Shown here one piece after another: positions 50,525-60,619 of a stretch of DNA of 64,000 nucleotides (its first letter is position 1; every line of letters begins with the position of its first letter). The position numbers were made by a program, and so were the translations under genes. The notes beneath the pieces were generated by a model, which was not told the DNA's origin, searched no databases, and saw nothing but the letters and a program-made list of their open reading frames with translations. The stretch is from Leptospira congkakensis (GTDB lineage Bacteria > Spirochaetota > Leptospiria > Leptospirales > Leptospiraceae): NCBI RefSeq assembly GCF_004770265.1, contig NZ_RQGQ01000009.1, positions 248,001-312,000 on the forward strand. The letters are read 5' to 3'.

Positions 50525-52702
50525 TCATTTCAGATATTTATTATAGCCAAATTCTAATTCTCGAATGATAAACTGGATGTAATCCATTTGGTCACGATCT
50601 GATTTATAGATACTTGCTTCCTTTCTATAATACTCAGCGAGTTGCGTTCTAAATAAAATGGTGCGAAAGTCTGCTTTGGAAATGATGAGTTCCTTGGGTC
50701 TGTTTTTTAATTGGATGGCTTCTGGAATTTTCATCACTACAGAGATTTGTATGATGGCGTGTTCGATCTCTGCTACAATTTTGTTTACATCCTTTTTCCC
50801 ATCGGCAGGTGGCAGTTGGACTTTGATATCCTCTACACAATCTTCTATATGATTTCGTAACCTTTTGAAATCATAAACCTTCTCTGCGATGCTATTGAAT
50901 TTTTTGGGATAAATGAATCCTTCTGCTACCTTGGCGATCCCTAGGGTTCGATTTTCTTTAGGAGATGTGGATGTGGGTATTTGTTTATCTGGAACTTGTT
51001 TCTTTTTTCCATCATTCCGATAGAGATAACCAAGAGATAAACCTACAAGGAAACTCATAAAAAAACCACTGACTATGTATTCCAAAGAACCAATGAGTAG
51101 CGAAACCACCGTGGTTAAAGATGCTAATGCCAAAAAACTAAAAACTCCAATCGGAACATGAAATTTTTCTTGGAGAGCCGAAAAAGAAATTCGTGGTTCA
51201 TCGAAACGGGTTTGGTTGTTATCCGTTTCTTCTTCTAATTCTTTTTCTGGAATTTCTTCTTTGTCTATATTTTCATCCGATCTGTTTTTTAGAATCACAC
51301 GGATTTGGTCGAGTATCGGAAGTTCGTTTCGATAATTAGAATCGGTTTTTGCAAGGCTTAGGGTGTTGGCCTCTACCTTAGAAAGTTTTTTTTGGTCTAA
51401 GGCAAAGAGAATATGAAATGTTTCTTCTTTCATTTCTAAACAACCATAGGTTTCGGAAAGAGAGGATACAATTTTTGCGATTGTCTTTGTTACCTCTGAT
51501 TCATTTTTGAGACCTAAAGATTTTATCTCCGACTTTAAATCTAATTTTGTAAGAGTGAGGGTATTTGTTGTATTGTCTTCAATTTTTGTTCCGAGACGTT
51601 TAATGAGAGAAGTAACCGCTTCTTCTGCATCCTCTTTTTTTTGTTCCCTCAGTCGTTTCGAAAGTTTATCCAAAATGATAAGGCTTTCTCTGATCGAGTG
51701 ACCCACTCGTTTGCCTTCATCCGTTGTGATTTTATCAAAAGGAAATTCTTGAAGGAGGGTGGTGATTTCTGGAACTAAAGTAACTCCTGTTTTCAGAAGT
51801 TCTTCTGTTTTTCTGGGTAGTTTGGTTTCTAAATCTAAGAGTTTGTCTAAAAAACCGGAGTATTTGTTTTCGTTGGCATATTTTTTCAGATAAGGAAAGG
51901 AAAAATTTTTGAGTCCATCGAGTTGGACTGCGAGATGACGCGCATACTCAGGGTTATGTGATCCATTTGGCAGAATGAGATGGTATCCAGGAATGATTTC
52001 TACAAGTTTTGCTGTTTCTTTTCCTCTTGTGATTACATCGATTACAAAGTCCTTCATGGGAATATAACCAAAGGATTCCATGGTTTTACGAATCATCGAT
52101 TCTAGTTCACTTTCATAACCAAGTTTGGTGGGGAAAAAATAAGTATTACCTTTTTGGTCAGAACGAACAAGGCCAACACCAGGGTTTTCTTCTTCCAAAA
52201 CAAATTCTCTACCAGCTCTTGATTTCAAAAGTTGGTCAACCAAATCAATGCTGTATTTGAAACAAGCTCTGCGAAAAGGGACAATATCCGTTTTTTCTTT
52301 GCTTTGCGGAGCAATCATACTCACACGCATGGTCAGTTTTTGATCTACAGATAAAAGGAAGGGATAAAAATACACAACAGCTTCTTTGTTGTGTTCTGTT
52401 AGGCCAGCAAGTTCTTTGAAGGCTTCGGCGATAGCAGATTGTGATTTATGTGAGTCAGTTAATTGAACTTGTTTTGTCAGTAATTCAGGAATGGAATCTA
52501 CTGTTAGTAATAAGGAGGGAGTGATCTCGGCACTGCCATGCATTTCCAATCTTCTATGGCGCACTCGCAGTTCTTCTAAAATTGCCTGAGAAGTCATCGA
52601 GTAACTCGCAATGTTTTTGGGCAATGGAATGAAAAACGAAGGCTCCGTAGTTTCACCTGTGAGTGGTGTTTCTGAATTTGTGGGTTCTGAGAATGATTCC
52701 AA
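50525..52702 (-). CDS. Large protein with two late transmembrane helices, unknown
   Basis: A 725-aa protein without a signal peptide. A hydrophobic hairpin of two helices lies at about 513-560 (V-P-I-G-V-F-S-F-L), leaving a ~510-residue N-terminal part and a ~165-residue C-terminal part, probably both on the cytoplasmic side. Both are helical and charged. No known domain was recognised. It is the first gene of a minus-strand pair with the LRR lipoprotein and is divergent from the chemoreceptor gene. Confidence 0.7.
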   Translation of the reverse strand: MESFSEPTNSETPLTGETTEPSFFIPLPKNIASYSMTSQAILEELRVRHRRLEMHGSAEITPSLLLTVDSIPELLTKQVQLTDSHKSQSAIAEAFKELAGLTEHNKEAVVYFYPFLLSVDQKLTMRVSMIAPQSKEKTDIVPFRRACFKYSIDLVDQLLKSRAGREFVLEEENPGVGLVRSDQKGNTYFFPTKLGYESELESMIRKTMESFGYIPMKDFVIDVITRGKETAKLVEIIPGYHLILPNGSHNPEYARHLAVQLDGLKNFSFPYLKKYANENKYSGFLDKLLDLETKLPRKTEELLKTGVTLVPEITTLLQEFPFDKITTDEGKRVGHSIRESLIILDKLSKRLREQKKEDAEEAVTSLIKRLGTKIEDNTTNTLTLTKLDLKSEIKSLGLKNESEVTKTIAKIVSSLSETYGCLEMKEETFHILFALDQKKLSKVEANTLSLAKTDSNYRNELPILDQIRVILKNRSDENIDKEEIPEKELEEETDNNQTRFDEPRISFSALQEKFHVPIGVFSFLALASLTTVVSLLIGSLEYIVSGFFMSFLVGLSLGYLYRNDGKKKQVPDKQIPTSTSPKENRTLGIAKVAEGFIYPKKFNSIAEKVYDFKRLRNHIEDCVEDIKVQLPPADGKKDVNKIVAEIEHAIIQISVVMKIPEAIQLKNRPKELIISKADFRTILFRTQLAEYYRKEASIYKSDRDQMDYIQFIIRELEFGYNKYLK

Positions 52703-52892
52703 AATATACCTTCTGCGAACAGTATCAAAACCTATTTTCCGTAAATCAAGAGAGAAAGTTTTGTCCCGCGAGTTTCCTTTCTTGAAAAGGTATGTTAATC
52801 ATGGCAAATTTGAGAGGAAAAATATTTCCTTATTTATCCTTGGGGTCTGGCTTTCGGCGACATATCTTTCTTTTTTTTCGTCTACTTGTTAT

Positions 52893-54434
52893 ATGCAAAA
52901 TAGATTGGCCGCGGTTCTACTGGAACGCCAAAAGAAAGTAGATACCTTTTTTCTCTGGGCAATTCTTGCTCACACACCCCTTGTTTTTTTTCTCTCCCTA
53001 GGTTATGGTGCAACGACAGTTGTTACTTTATCCGCCATTGTTCTTTCCCTAGTTTCCTTTGTTTTTTATAGATTAGGAAGGGGTAGTTTTTTCCTAAGAG
53101 CTTGGAATGGGGCAACCCTTATGATGTTCAGTGCCATTTTGATCCAAGCCCAATTTGGTCGAATCGAAATGCATTTTCATGTATTCAGTGCTCTTGCCAT
53201 TTTATTTGTTTATGAAGATTGGAGAGTTCTTTTTGTTGCTGCTTTAACAATCGCCATACACCACTTAGTTGGAAATTATATCCAAGAATTTGGAACTGTG
53301 ATTTTTGGAACCAAAGTTATGGTTTATAGTTATGGAACAGGTCTTGATATTGTTCTCACTCATGCTTTGTTTGTCGTTTTTGAAACAGGAATTCTGATTT
53401 ATTTCTCATATCGTTCTGTTTTGGAACTTCGAAAACAAATCGAAACACAATCCAATTTAGAAACTGTGATTGCTGGTGTGACAGCTGCTATTGATAAAGT
53501 CTCCTCAGGAACCCAAACCTTTGTCGAAAACTCAGGACTTATCTCCGAGAAGGTCCTTGAATTTGAAACTTCCTTCAAAACCCAATCCTCTTCGATTGAA
53601 GCCATTTCTGCTGCTACGGAAGAAACAGCAGCTTCCAGCCAATTGATTTTGGAGGGATCCAATCGCCAAATTAAAGAAGTAAAAGCTGTTGAAGAATTAA
53701 ATCATAACTTATTTGTTTTAAGCCAGGGGTTTGTGACTTCACTAGACGTGATGCGAACAAAAATCCAAGAGTCCGCGGACAGTGTCAAAAAAACAGAAAG
53801 TGAATTTACGGGGCTTTATCAATCTATGGAAGTGGCGGTGGATGATTCTGAAAAGATGGAAGAAATTTTAGAACTCATTTCGGACATTGCTGAAAAAGTC
53901 AACTTACTTTCGTTAAATGCATCCATTGAAGCAGCCCGTGCTGGTGATGCGGGAAGAGGGTTTGCTGTGGTTGCCTCTGAGATTTCTAAACTCGCAGACT
54001 CTACAGCAGAAGCTACAAAAAACATCTCTTCTATTTCGGGAAAAATCAAATCTGCCATCCAAGTCAGTTTCAAACAATCCAACCAAATCAACCAAACAGT
54101 TCAAAGTTTTGTGAAATCCATTCTGGCATCAGAAGTGGGAATGGGAGAACTCACGGCACAAATTACAGGAACTCTTTCTGCTTTTGAAAGACAAGAAAAT
54201 GCACTGGCTACCTTGGATCAAATCGCTCAAGAAATGCAGATTTCGAGTAAGGAACAATCCACAAGTATGGATGATATTTCAAATTCGATCATTGATTTGA
54301 ATGTCAAAACACAAACAAATTTAGGAACTAGTTCTAAAATGATTTCTCTTATTGAAAAAGGAAATGTGATCTTTCATGGCTTAAAGGAATCGGTAGAAAC
54401 TTTGGCTGCTATGATTGGACATGACAAAAAATAA
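52893..54434 (+). CDS. Methyl-accepting chemotaxis protein with multi-pass membrane sensor
   Basis: A 513-aa chemoreceptor. The N-terminal half has about six TM helices with the intramembrane motif E-M-H-F-H and a later H-H. The C-terminal half is a signalling domain with the hairpin tip [22 protein letters not shown] in the usual position. It lacks a large periplasmic ligand domain, so it senses something in or near the membrane. I chose ATG 52893; the longer frame from 52611 runs through the divergent gene and is unlikely. It overlaps the next gene by 14 bases. Confidence 0.85.
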   Translation: MQNRLAAVLLERQKKVDTFFLWAILAHTPLVFFLSLGYGATTVVTLSAIVLSLVSFVFYRLGRGSFFLRAWNGATLMMFSAILIQAQFGRIEMHFHVFSALAILFVYEDWRVLFVAALTIAIHHLVGNYIQEFGTVIFGTKVMVYSYGTGLDIVLTHALFVVFETGILIYFSYRSVLELRKQIETQSNLETVIAGVTAAIDKVSSGTQTFVENSGLISEKVLEFETSFKTQSSSIEAISAATEETAASSQLILEGSNRQIKEVKAVEELNHNLFVLSQGFVTSLDVMRTKIQESADSVKKTESEFTGLYQSMEVAVDDSEKMEEILELISDIAEKVNLLSLNASIEAARAGDAGRGFAVVASEISKLADSTAEATKNISSISGKIKSAIQVSFKQSNQINQTVQSFVKSILASEVGMGELTAQITGTLSAFERQENALATLDQIAQEMQISSKEQSTSMDDISNSIIDLNVKTQTNLGTSSKMISLIEKGNVIFHGLKESVETLAAMIGHDKK

Positions 54435-54984
54435 AACCTTCTTTCGTAACCTTGGACTTTTTCTTTTGGGGAGTTTTTTACTCCTAACTTTAAGTGTGGT
54501 GATTGTCCACTTTGCTGGGAAAAGTCGGTTTGTAAATTGTACGTTTTGTTCGGAAAAATTTGCGAAGGAACCAAAAGATACCTGGATTTGGATTTATCCA
54601 GGACTTGTGGGTTGTGGTAAAAAATGTCCTTTGGCTTTAGAGGCTCTTCGCCGATTTGGAGAAAGATTTCCAGAGGTAAAAACTTCGTTTTATTTTTTGG
54701 TTACCGATCCCCATGAATCCGAAGAAGATATAGAATCTTATCTGTTTTATTATAGAAAAAGTCTAAACATCCAAGCTCTTCGCCCAGAATCAGAAGAGGA
54801 GATAAGTTTTTATCGAAAGTTAGGTGCTTATTTACCTGTCCATCCTTCACTAAAAAAAAGAGATGAACATGGAACTCAGTTTTTTTTAATTCCTCCCAAT
54901 CGCGATGTTTTGTATTTAATACCGAAATTGGGGGAGAAGGAATGGTTGGAAATTCAGAAAGAAATTGAGTCTAATACCAATTAA
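54421..54984 (+). CDS. SCO1/SenC-like thioredoxin-fold membrane-anchored protein
   Basis: A 187-aa protein with one N-terminal TM helix (about 10-32). A C40-x2-C43 pair is followed by the SCO-type C65-G-K-K-C69 motif and a thioredoxin-like fold. SCO proteins move copper to cytochrome oxidase or act as reductases. The usual His near the C-terminus is not clearly placed, so the copper role is uncertain. The ATG at 54421 (a TTG at 54415 is also in frame) lies within the chemoreceptor's last codons, so the two are coupled. Confidence 0.7.
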   Translation: MTKNKTFFRNLGLFLLGSFLLLTLSVVIVHFAGKSRFVNCTFCSEKFAKEPKDTWIWIYPGLVGCGKKCPLALEALRRFGERFPEVKTSFYFLVTDPHESEEDIESYLFYYRKSLNIQALRPESEEEISFYRKLGAYLPVHPSLKKRDEHGTQFFLIPPNRDVLYLIPKLGEKEWLEIQKEIESNTN

Positions 54985-54990
54985 TTAGTA

Positions 54991-55752
54991 TTAGTGGATC
55001 ATATGGTAAACTTCTTTCATTTCTTCACGAAGTAGTTTCATTTTGTTTGGAACATCTGGATGTGAAATATCTTCTGGATTCAAAAGATAATTTTCAGGCC
55101 CCAGTTCTTTGATCATCATCTTTGTTTGCCAAGTATTGTCCTGTGGCATATTGATGTCTGACAAAAATGTATAATTTCTTTTGAGTTCTGGTTTGATAAA
55201 ATCCAAAATAGAATTAAAGTGATGGTCGTTATAAATTTTTCTACCATCCGCTAATCTAGTGTATCCACGAACTACATAATCAATATAAACCACATCACAC
55301 TCAAAAGCTTCGAACAAAAAATTAATAGAGTCTAGAGGGATAATCTCGCCGCAAGTGGAAATATCGATGTCCACACGAAAGGAACAAATTCCGTCGGTAT
55401 CGGCAGCATCGGGATAGGTGTGAACCGTGATATGTGATTTGTCTAGGTGCATGCTGACTTGTGCCGTAGGGATAGGATTTCCGCCACCTTTGACATCACT
55501 CATTAGAACCATAGCAGAAGCACCTACAGGATCGTAGTCTTGTGCAGAGACAGAAAGGATATTCGCATCAATTCGTTTGACAATCTCCTTCGAGATTTCT
55601 GTAATTTTGCTAGCATTGTATTTGTCGTGGATATAACTTACGTATCTACCTTTTTGTTCGTCATCGAGAGTGATGCAAAAATCGTAGAGGTTAAAACTCA
55701 AAACTTTTGTGAGATTATTAAAACCGGAAAGTTTGATTTTTTCTTTATCCAT
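54991..55752 (-). CDS. speD: S-adenosylmethionine decarboxylase (SpeD, bacterial class)
   Basis: A 253-aa pyruvoyl enzyme that supplies decarboxylated SAM for spermidine synthesis. The self-cleavage site K105-S106 lies in M-H-L-D-K-S-H-I-T-V-H-T-Y-P, as in E. coli SpeD. I chose ATG 55752 with AGGTGA just upstream; the longer frame from 55863 would overlap the divergent GH13 gene and adds no conserved sequence. No speE is in the window. It faces the SCO-like gene. Confidence 0.92.
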   Translation of the reverse strand: MDKEKIKLSGFNNLTKVLSFNLYDFCITLDDEQKGRYVSYIHDKYNASKITEISKEIVKRIDANILSVSAQDYDPVGASAMVLMSDVKGGGNPIPTAQVSMHLDKSHITVHTYPDAADTDGICSFRVDIDISTCGEIIPLDSINFLFEAFECDVVYIDYVVRGYTRLADGRKIYNDHHFNSILDFIKPELKRNYTFLSDINMPQDNTWQTKMMIKELGPENYLLNPEDISHPDVPNKMKLLREEMKEVYHMIH

Positions 55753-55833
55753 TGTCACCTGCTTGTATAAAGAACAGAAATTCGGCATTTCGATGAGAAG
55801 CAACTGAAATAACGAGAAAGTTTTAGAAAAGTC

Positions 55834-57465
55834 ATGGAAAACAAAATGGAATGGTGGAAACAAACTTCAATTTACCAAATTTACCCTTGGTCCTTTCAGG
55901 ATTCGAACGGGGATGGGATCGGCGATTTACAGGGCATTCTAACCCGTTTGGACCAAATCCAGGATTTAGGTGTGGAAACCATTTGGTTCTCTCCTTTCTA
56001 CAAAAGTCCAGGAGAGGATTTTGGATACGATATTTCTGATTATACAGAGGTTGACCCTCGGTTTGGAACAATGAAAGATTGTGACAAACTCATTCAAGAA
56101 ATTCATAAACGAAAGATGAAAGTAGTGCTGGATATGGTAATGAACCATACCTCGGACAAACACCCATGGTTTTTAGAATCCAAATCTTCTAAAGAAAGTT
56201 CGAAAAGGGATTTTTATATTTGGCGGAAGGGAACAAAGAAAAAACCAAATAATTGGATTTCTATGGTAGGTACTTCTGGATGGAACTACGACAATCTAAC
56301 TGACGAATTTTATTATAGTAATTTTTTATCTTTCCAACCGGATTTGAACTATCGTAATCCCAAAGTCAAAAAAGCGATGTTTGGTGTTTTGGATTTTTGG
56401 TTAAAAAAAGGTGTGGATGGGTTTCGTCTTGATATCTTTAATTCGATTTATAAGGACGAGGGATTCAGAAACAATCCTTCTAGTTTTAGATTTTTCCCAA
56501 CGCCAGATAACCATGATGAGGCGTTCTTTCAAAAAAAAACATACAACCTAAACTTACCCGAATCTTTTTTATTTGCGAAGGAAGTTCGTAAACATATTTC
56601 CAAATACAAACAGAAACCTTTCCTAATTGGGGAGGTGAGTGGATCTGATTCTGTTCTAAAATCCTTTTTAGGGGAAAAGGCAGATGGACTCAGTTTGGTT
56701 TTTCAGTTTGAGTTGATTCATTTTCAATACCAAGCTCAGTTTTTTAAAGACCTATTGGAAAAAAATGAAAAAGATTTTCCGGCACCATTTACTCCCACGT
56801 ATGTTTTAGGAAACCATGACCAAAGGCGCTACATTGATCGGTTAGGTGGTGATGTTCGGAAAGCTAAAGTCCTTTCTGCCTTTCAATTTTTAGCTAGGGG
56901 AATTCCCATTGTATATTACGGAGAAGAAATTGCGAGGAAAGAAGGTAGGATTTCCAATTTTTTTGGAAAAGATCCTATTGCAAAAATGAATCGTTTTGTT
57001 CCTCTATTTTTATCCAATTTACTCGGGATTTATATCAATCGAGACAATTGCCGTCTGCCTATGTTATGGGATGATAGTCCCCAAGCAGGATTCACAAAAG
57101 GAAAATCTTGGTTGCCTATTGGTAAATTCAAAACTTCAGATACTGTCAGTGAACAAAGGAAAGAGAAAGACTCTCTTTGGAATCATTACCGCTCTTTATT
57201 CCATCTCCGGAAAGGATCGAAGGTCATTGGAGAAGGAAGTTTGTTTACAAAATCCACAAGTGATTCTGAGGTTTTGTGTTTTGAAAGGGTTCTCGGAGAA
57301 AAGGTGGTTACTATTTATTTAAACTTCGGCGAGAAGGATAGGAAAGAATCCTTAGCAAAAGGTTGTAAGTTGTTGTATCAGTTTGGTGGAGCCTTGGTCC
57401 AAGCGGGAACCCTGCTGCTTCCTGCCCATTCGGGAGCGGTTTTTGAGTCTCGTTTAAAGAAGTAA
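55834..57465 (+). CDS. GH13-family alpha-glucosidase (oligo-1,6-glucosidase-like)
   Basis: A 543-aa GH13 enzyme without a signal peptide. The four catalytic regions are intact: D100-M-V-M-N-H (I), D-G-F-R-L-D200 (II), I-G-E267-V (III) and G-N-H328-D329 (IV). It also has the Q-I-Y-P-W-S-F-x-D-S-N-G-D-G-I-G-D-L start seen in oligo-1,6-glucosidases and related alpha-glucosidases. It probably splits small alpha-glucosides in the cytoplasm. Its stop overlaps the STAS gene on the other strand by 12 bases. Confidence 0.9.
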   Translation: MENKMEWWKQTSIYQIYPWSFQDSNGDGIGDLQGILTRLDQIQDLGVETIWFSPFYKSPGEDFGYDISDYTEVDPRFGTMKDCDKLIQEIHKRKMKVVLDMVMNHTSDKHPWFLESKSSKESSKRDFYIWRKGTKKKPNNWISMVGTSGWNYDNLTDEFYYSNFLSFQPDLNYRNPKVKKAMFGVLDFWLKKGVDGFRLDIFNSIYKDEGFRNNPSSFRFFPTPDNHDEAFFQKKTYNLNLPESFLFAKEVRKHISKYKQKPFLIGEVSGSDSVLKSFLGEKADGLSLVFQFELIHFQYQAQFFKDLLEKNEKDFPAPFTPTYVLGNHDQRRYIDRLGGDVRKAKVLSAFQFLARGIPIVYYGEEIARKEGRISNFFGKDPIAKMNRFVPLFLSNLLGIYINRDNCRLPMLWDDSPQAGFTKGKSWLPIGKFKTSDTVSEQRKEKDSLWNHYRSLFHLRKGSKVIGEGSLFTKSTSDSEVLCFERVLGEKVVTIYLNFGEKDRKESLAKGCKLLYQFGGALVQAGTLLLPAHSGAVFESRLKK

Positions 57466-57747
57466 ATGCCCACTTAGGTTTAAAATTTTTAAGATTTTGA
57501 AAACTTGAGGATTTACATTGATCAGAAACAAACTGACTCCCTGTTTTCTATAGATCATTTTTTTATATAGAAGAAGTCCGAGTACGGACGAAGACACTTC
57601 TTCTACATTAGAAAAATCCAAGTAGAGGGAGGTGACTCCCTTTTGGAAGATGTTTGTCATGTCCTCTTCTAGGCTTGCCGCAGAGTAAAGATCCAATTGA
57701 CTTTCTTCTATGCGATAACAATTTTCCTCTACCGTTTTTGTGACCAT
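57454..57747 (-). CDS. STAS-domain protein, non-canonical phosphosite
   Basis: A 97-aa single STAS domain. The loop corresponding to D-S-S-G reads V-S-S-S, lacking both the Asp and the Gly, so it may not be controlled by the usual kinase. I chose ATG 57747, which follows GAGGGA at a good distance; the longer frame from 57759 has no ribosome site. It converges on the alpha-glucosidase gene and is followed by a gap of about 120 bases to the glycosyltransferase gene. Confidence 0.8.
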   Translation of the reverse strand: MVTKTVEENCYRIEESQLDLYSAASLEEDMTNIFQKGVTSLYLDFSNVEEVSSSVLGLLLYKKMIYRKQGVSLFLINVNPQVFKILKILNLSGHLLL

Positions 57748-57867
57748 GTTGTCCCTCACAAATAGATAAACGGTAAAAGGAAAAAATACCTTAGGGTATA
57801 GAAGATAAAAAAAGAATCGAAATTTTTTTATAATTCGAATCTTTTCTTGGGAAACCCTAAAGTTTCA

Positions 57868-58626
57868 TTATGGGTGGATGTGTGAATTTCTTCTTTTGGA
57901 TCGAAATTGGAAAGAGTGTGATGACCTCCACTGGTTCCATTTGATCGAAATCAAATCCCATATAAAATAAAAGATCACACCAGAATCTAGTTTTGATTGT
58001 CCCCAAGCACGTAAACCAAAGGTATAACCCACCTCTGCAATTTTTTCCGTACGAACTGAACCCAAAATTTCAAAAAGAATTTTATAACCTCTGGGATGGA
58101 GTTTTCCTTTTGTTTCCAAATAAATGGATTTTCTAATTCCAAAAAAACCACTCATGGGATCCGAAATAGGGACGGGAAATATCCATTCAGAAATTTTTGT
58201 CGCAAATTGACTTGCTAACTTCCGAAAGATGGGAAAGTTTCCATAACCTCCATCGGAACTTCGACGAGTAGCCACAACAATATCGTTTTCACCGAGTAGA
58301 CGAATGACATCTGGAATTTTAGTATAGTCATGTTGAAAATCTGCATCAACGACAACTAAATTATCACCTTCTGCTTTCCCATACCCATAAGTAACTGCCG
58401 AACTAAGTCCTCTTTCTGTTGTACGAACAAAGGGTTTGATCCTTTTGTCATATTCGGCAAGGACTTTCGCAACTTCAAAAGTTCCATCAGGGGAATTGTC
58501 ATCCACGATCACAATCTCAAAGTCGATGGATTCTTTTTCTAAAATTTTCGAAATGGTTTCAGCACAGTTTTTGATATTGCCGGCTTCGTTATATGTTGGT
58601 AGTATAATACTTGTTTTATTTTGCAT
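57868..58626 (-). CDS. Polyprenyl-phosphate glycosyltransferase (DPM1-like, GT2)
   Basis: A 252-aa GT2-family enzyme. The N-terminal nucleotide-sugar fold has P-T-Y-N-E-A, D-D-N-S-P-D-G-T and the D-A-D-F-Q-H-D motif that binds metal and sugar-nucleotide. The C-terminal ~25 residues are basic, not clearly transmembrane. It is closest to dolichol/polyprenol-phosphate mannose synthases, which load a sugar onto undecaprenyl phosphate. A neighbouring GT-C enzyme at 58964-60574 is a likely user of that carrier. Confidence 0.85.
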   Translation of the reverse strand: MQNKTSIILPTYNEAGNIKNCAETISKILEKESIDFEIVIVDDNSPDGTFEVAKVLAEYDKRIKPFVRTTERGLSSAVTYGYGKAEGDNLVVVDADFQHDYTKIPDVIRLLGENDIVVATRRSSDGGYGNFPIFRKLASQFATKISEWIFPVPISDPMSGFFGIRKSIYLETKGKLHPRGYKILFEILGSVRTEKIAEVGYTFGLRAWGQSKLDSGVIFYFIWDLISIKWNQWRSSHSFQFRSKRRNSHIHP

Positions 58627-58652
58627 GACTGGTCATTTAACTTCTTTTGTTT

Positions 58653-58967
58653 TTAAAAAAGCCCCTTTGTTTGATTTTTGATACATAACTCGCCACTGGT
58701 GCAGGAATCGGCAATGGCCTTGGAACATTCGGAAAACAATTGGTATTGTTTGGTGCAAAGAATTTCACAAGCAAACTGATACATTTTTGGATCCTGTAAT
58801 TTTTTTTGGTCTTCGTTTAAACAGAGACTTGCTTTTTCACAAAGAAGTTTACATTCCTGTGACTCACCAGTTTTTGCTTTGATTCCAAATTTAGGTGCAT
58901 TGTCTTTAGAGAAGTCCCAAAGAGTTACGATGACTAAAAGGAAAATAAGAATTCCATATTTTTTCAT
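58653..58967 (-). CDS. Small exported Cys-rich protein
   Basis: A 104-aa protein with an N-terminal hydrophobic signal or anchor (about 5-20). The mature part has eight cysteines arranged as C-x3-C, single C, C-x3-C and three further Cys, consistent with a disulphide-rich fold in the periplasm. I do not recognise the family. Its start overlaps the stop of the GT-C gene by 4 bases (ATGA), and the polyprenyl glycosyltransferase gene follows 26 bases later. It may be a cofactor of the flanking envelope enzymes. Confidence 0.7.
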   Translation of the reverse strand: MKKYGILIFLLVIVTLWDFSKDNAPKFGIKAKTGESQECKLLCEKASLCLNEDQKKLQDPKMYQFACEILCTKQYQLFSECSKAIADSCTSGELCIKNQTKGLF

Positions 58968-60574
58968 AGTTTTTCCCCCTTACTCCAAACACTAACCTCT
59001 GATTGGAAAAAACGTTTGTTCATTCCTCTTACGGCACGAATGACCTGGTCTGAGTTTAAATTTAGATGTTGTTTCCATTGAAACCAAAATGTTTCTTTTT
59101 TCCAATTCTCTGTAAATGTGGTGTCTTCATGGAAATTGATTAAGATTTCCGCATTGCCACAGGTTTCTTTATAGGTTAATGGTAATGCAAAATTCACTTT
59201 GGAGTTTTTGAATTTGTTTTGTACATCCATGGCCGTCCAAGGATTTTCCGCTATAACACAAATTTCTTTTCCATCAGCGTTTATGTTCTGTTTGGTGATA
59301 TCTGGATCTGACATAGGCCTTAGAAGGAACATCATCGTGATTGGTACGAGGAGTAGTTGTGGGATAAAAATTCCGTAAAATTGAAATTTGTTGTCTTTCG
59401 TAGCAAAGATAACACTTAATGTTATGATGATTCCGAAAAGTGAAATTGCAAATAATACAGGTAATCTTAAGACCACTGCAATGACAGCGAAAAGAAAATA
59501 TATGATTGGTATTGAATATTTATTGAAATGGGAAAGTATAAGTGTTTCCCAACTTTCTTTTTTCAATGCAGGAATCAAAAAAAGGAAAACAACAAATGGA
59601 GTCACATAGTACGGGTCTTTACGGTTTGGCAATAAATGAAATACCGTAACCAGTACCAGGAATACTACAATCACCATAACAAAAGATTGATTTTTTTTGT
59701 TTGAGGTTTTTTTTACGCTGAGGTAAAAACTATGTAATAGAGGGATTGTGAATGGAATTGTATATAGAAGCCATCCTCCCCAAATTCTAAGTCCCGATTG
59801 GTTGGCGGCATAAAATTTTCCCATGTTTTCAGTGATAAAAAAGAATCTGAGAAGTTCTTTTCCTGAACTGGTAAATAGATATAAATACGAAATCCAAAGA
59901 ATCGGTATGATGAGAGAAAGGCTAAACAATAGGAGTATTGGTTTTTCTTCATTCAGTGGGTAAAAAGAAATTTGAAATTTTCCTTTTCTCACTCGAACCA
60001 TTCTGATGTATAGATAACTTAGTAAAAATAATACTATGTAGATATGAAGGATTGGTCCTTTGAGTAAGTATCCAAATCCTACAAAGAAACTTCCCCAAAC
60101 GATATAACTTAAGTTTTTGGTTTTTTTGGTTTGGTAGAATAGGAAAACATAAAGCAATGTAAAAAATACCATTGCTCCTTCCATCATAAGTATTCCAAAA
60201 AATTTTAGAGAGAGAAAAGAAAAAGCAAAGGTAAATGTTGCTATTTTTGTTTCTTTTGAAGATTTACTAATGGAGAAATAGAGTTTGTAAAAAAGAACCA
60301 AAGTCCCAATCCCAAAGAAAAAAGAAACAAGTCGTTCTGATAAATAACTCACACCGAAGATTCGATCGAAGAACATCCCCAACCAAAATAGAAGTGGAGG
60401 TTTATAAGGGTTCGGGAGGCCGGATAGGACTGGTAGAGTATAACTTCCCAGATCCAAACTTTCTCGAATGGAACGAATGTGCATGATTTCGTCTCCCTGT
60501 GGGAAGATGAGATCGGGAACACCGATACTTGCGGCGAAAATTACAGAAAGAATCAAAAATAGAATAAAAAACAT
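58964..60574 (-). CDS. GT39/ArnT-like membrane glycosyltransferase
   Basis: A 536-aa integral membrane protein with about 11 TM helices. The first periplasmic loop has G-D-E-I-M-H-I-R-S, matching the acidic motif of ArnT/PMT-family GT-C enzymes, followed by P-Y-K-P-P-L-L-F-W. It would transfer a sugar from a polyprenyl carrier to lipid A or another envelope target. I chose ATG 60574, preceded by AAGGGGCG; a TTG at 60619 and ATG 60592 are also in frame. A TetR-type inverted repeat lies just upstream. Confidence 0.85.
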   Translation of the reverse strand: MFFILFLILSVIFAASIGVPDLIFPQGDEIMHIRSIRESLDLGSYTLPVLSGLPNPYKPPLLFWLGMFFDRIFGVSYLSERLVSFFFGIGTLVLFYKLYFSISKSSKETKIATFTFAFSFLSLKFFGILMMEGAMVFFTLLYVFLFYQTKKTKNLSYIVWGSFFVGFGYLLKGPILHIYIVLFLLSYLYIRMVRVRKGKFQISFYPLNEEKPILLLFSLSLIIPILWISYLYLFTSSGKELLRFFFITENMGKFYAANQSGLRIWGGWLLYTIPFTIPLLHSFYLSVKKTSNKKNQSFVMVIVVFLVLVTVFHLLPNRKDPYYVTPFVVFLFLIPALKKESWETLILSHFNKYSIPIIYFLFAVIAVVLRLPVLFAISLFGIIITLSVIFATKDNKFQFYGIFIPQLLLVPITMMFLLRPMSDPDITKQNINADGKEICVIAENPWTAMDVQNKFKNSKVNFALPLTYKETCGNAEILINFHEDTTFTENWKKETFWFQWKQHLNLNSDQVIRAVRGMNKRFFQSEVSVWSKGEKL

Positions 60575-60602
60575 TTCGCCCCTTTTCTCCATAAACGAAG
60601 AT

Positions 60603-60616
60603 ACTGACTGGTCAGT
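60603..60616. promoter_or_regulatory. Candidate TetR-type operator upstream of the GT39 gene
   Basis: Arms ACTGAC and GTCAGT flank a 2-base spacer (TG). The site is 29 bases upstream of the GT39 start. TetR-family repressors often bind such near-palindromes with GTCAGT-type arms. No tetR gene is in the window. Confidence 0.45.
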
Positions 60617-60619
60617 CAA

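Noticed and set aside
52611..52892. A 94-residue longer chemoreceptor start
   Set aside because: It overlaps the divergent 725-aa gene and lacks conserved sequence; ATG 52893 fits the family's short cytoplasmic N-terminus.
55753..55863. A 37-residue longer SpeD
   Set aside because: It overlaps the GH13 start; AGGTGA before ATG 55752 and the length of known SpeD favour the shorter protein.
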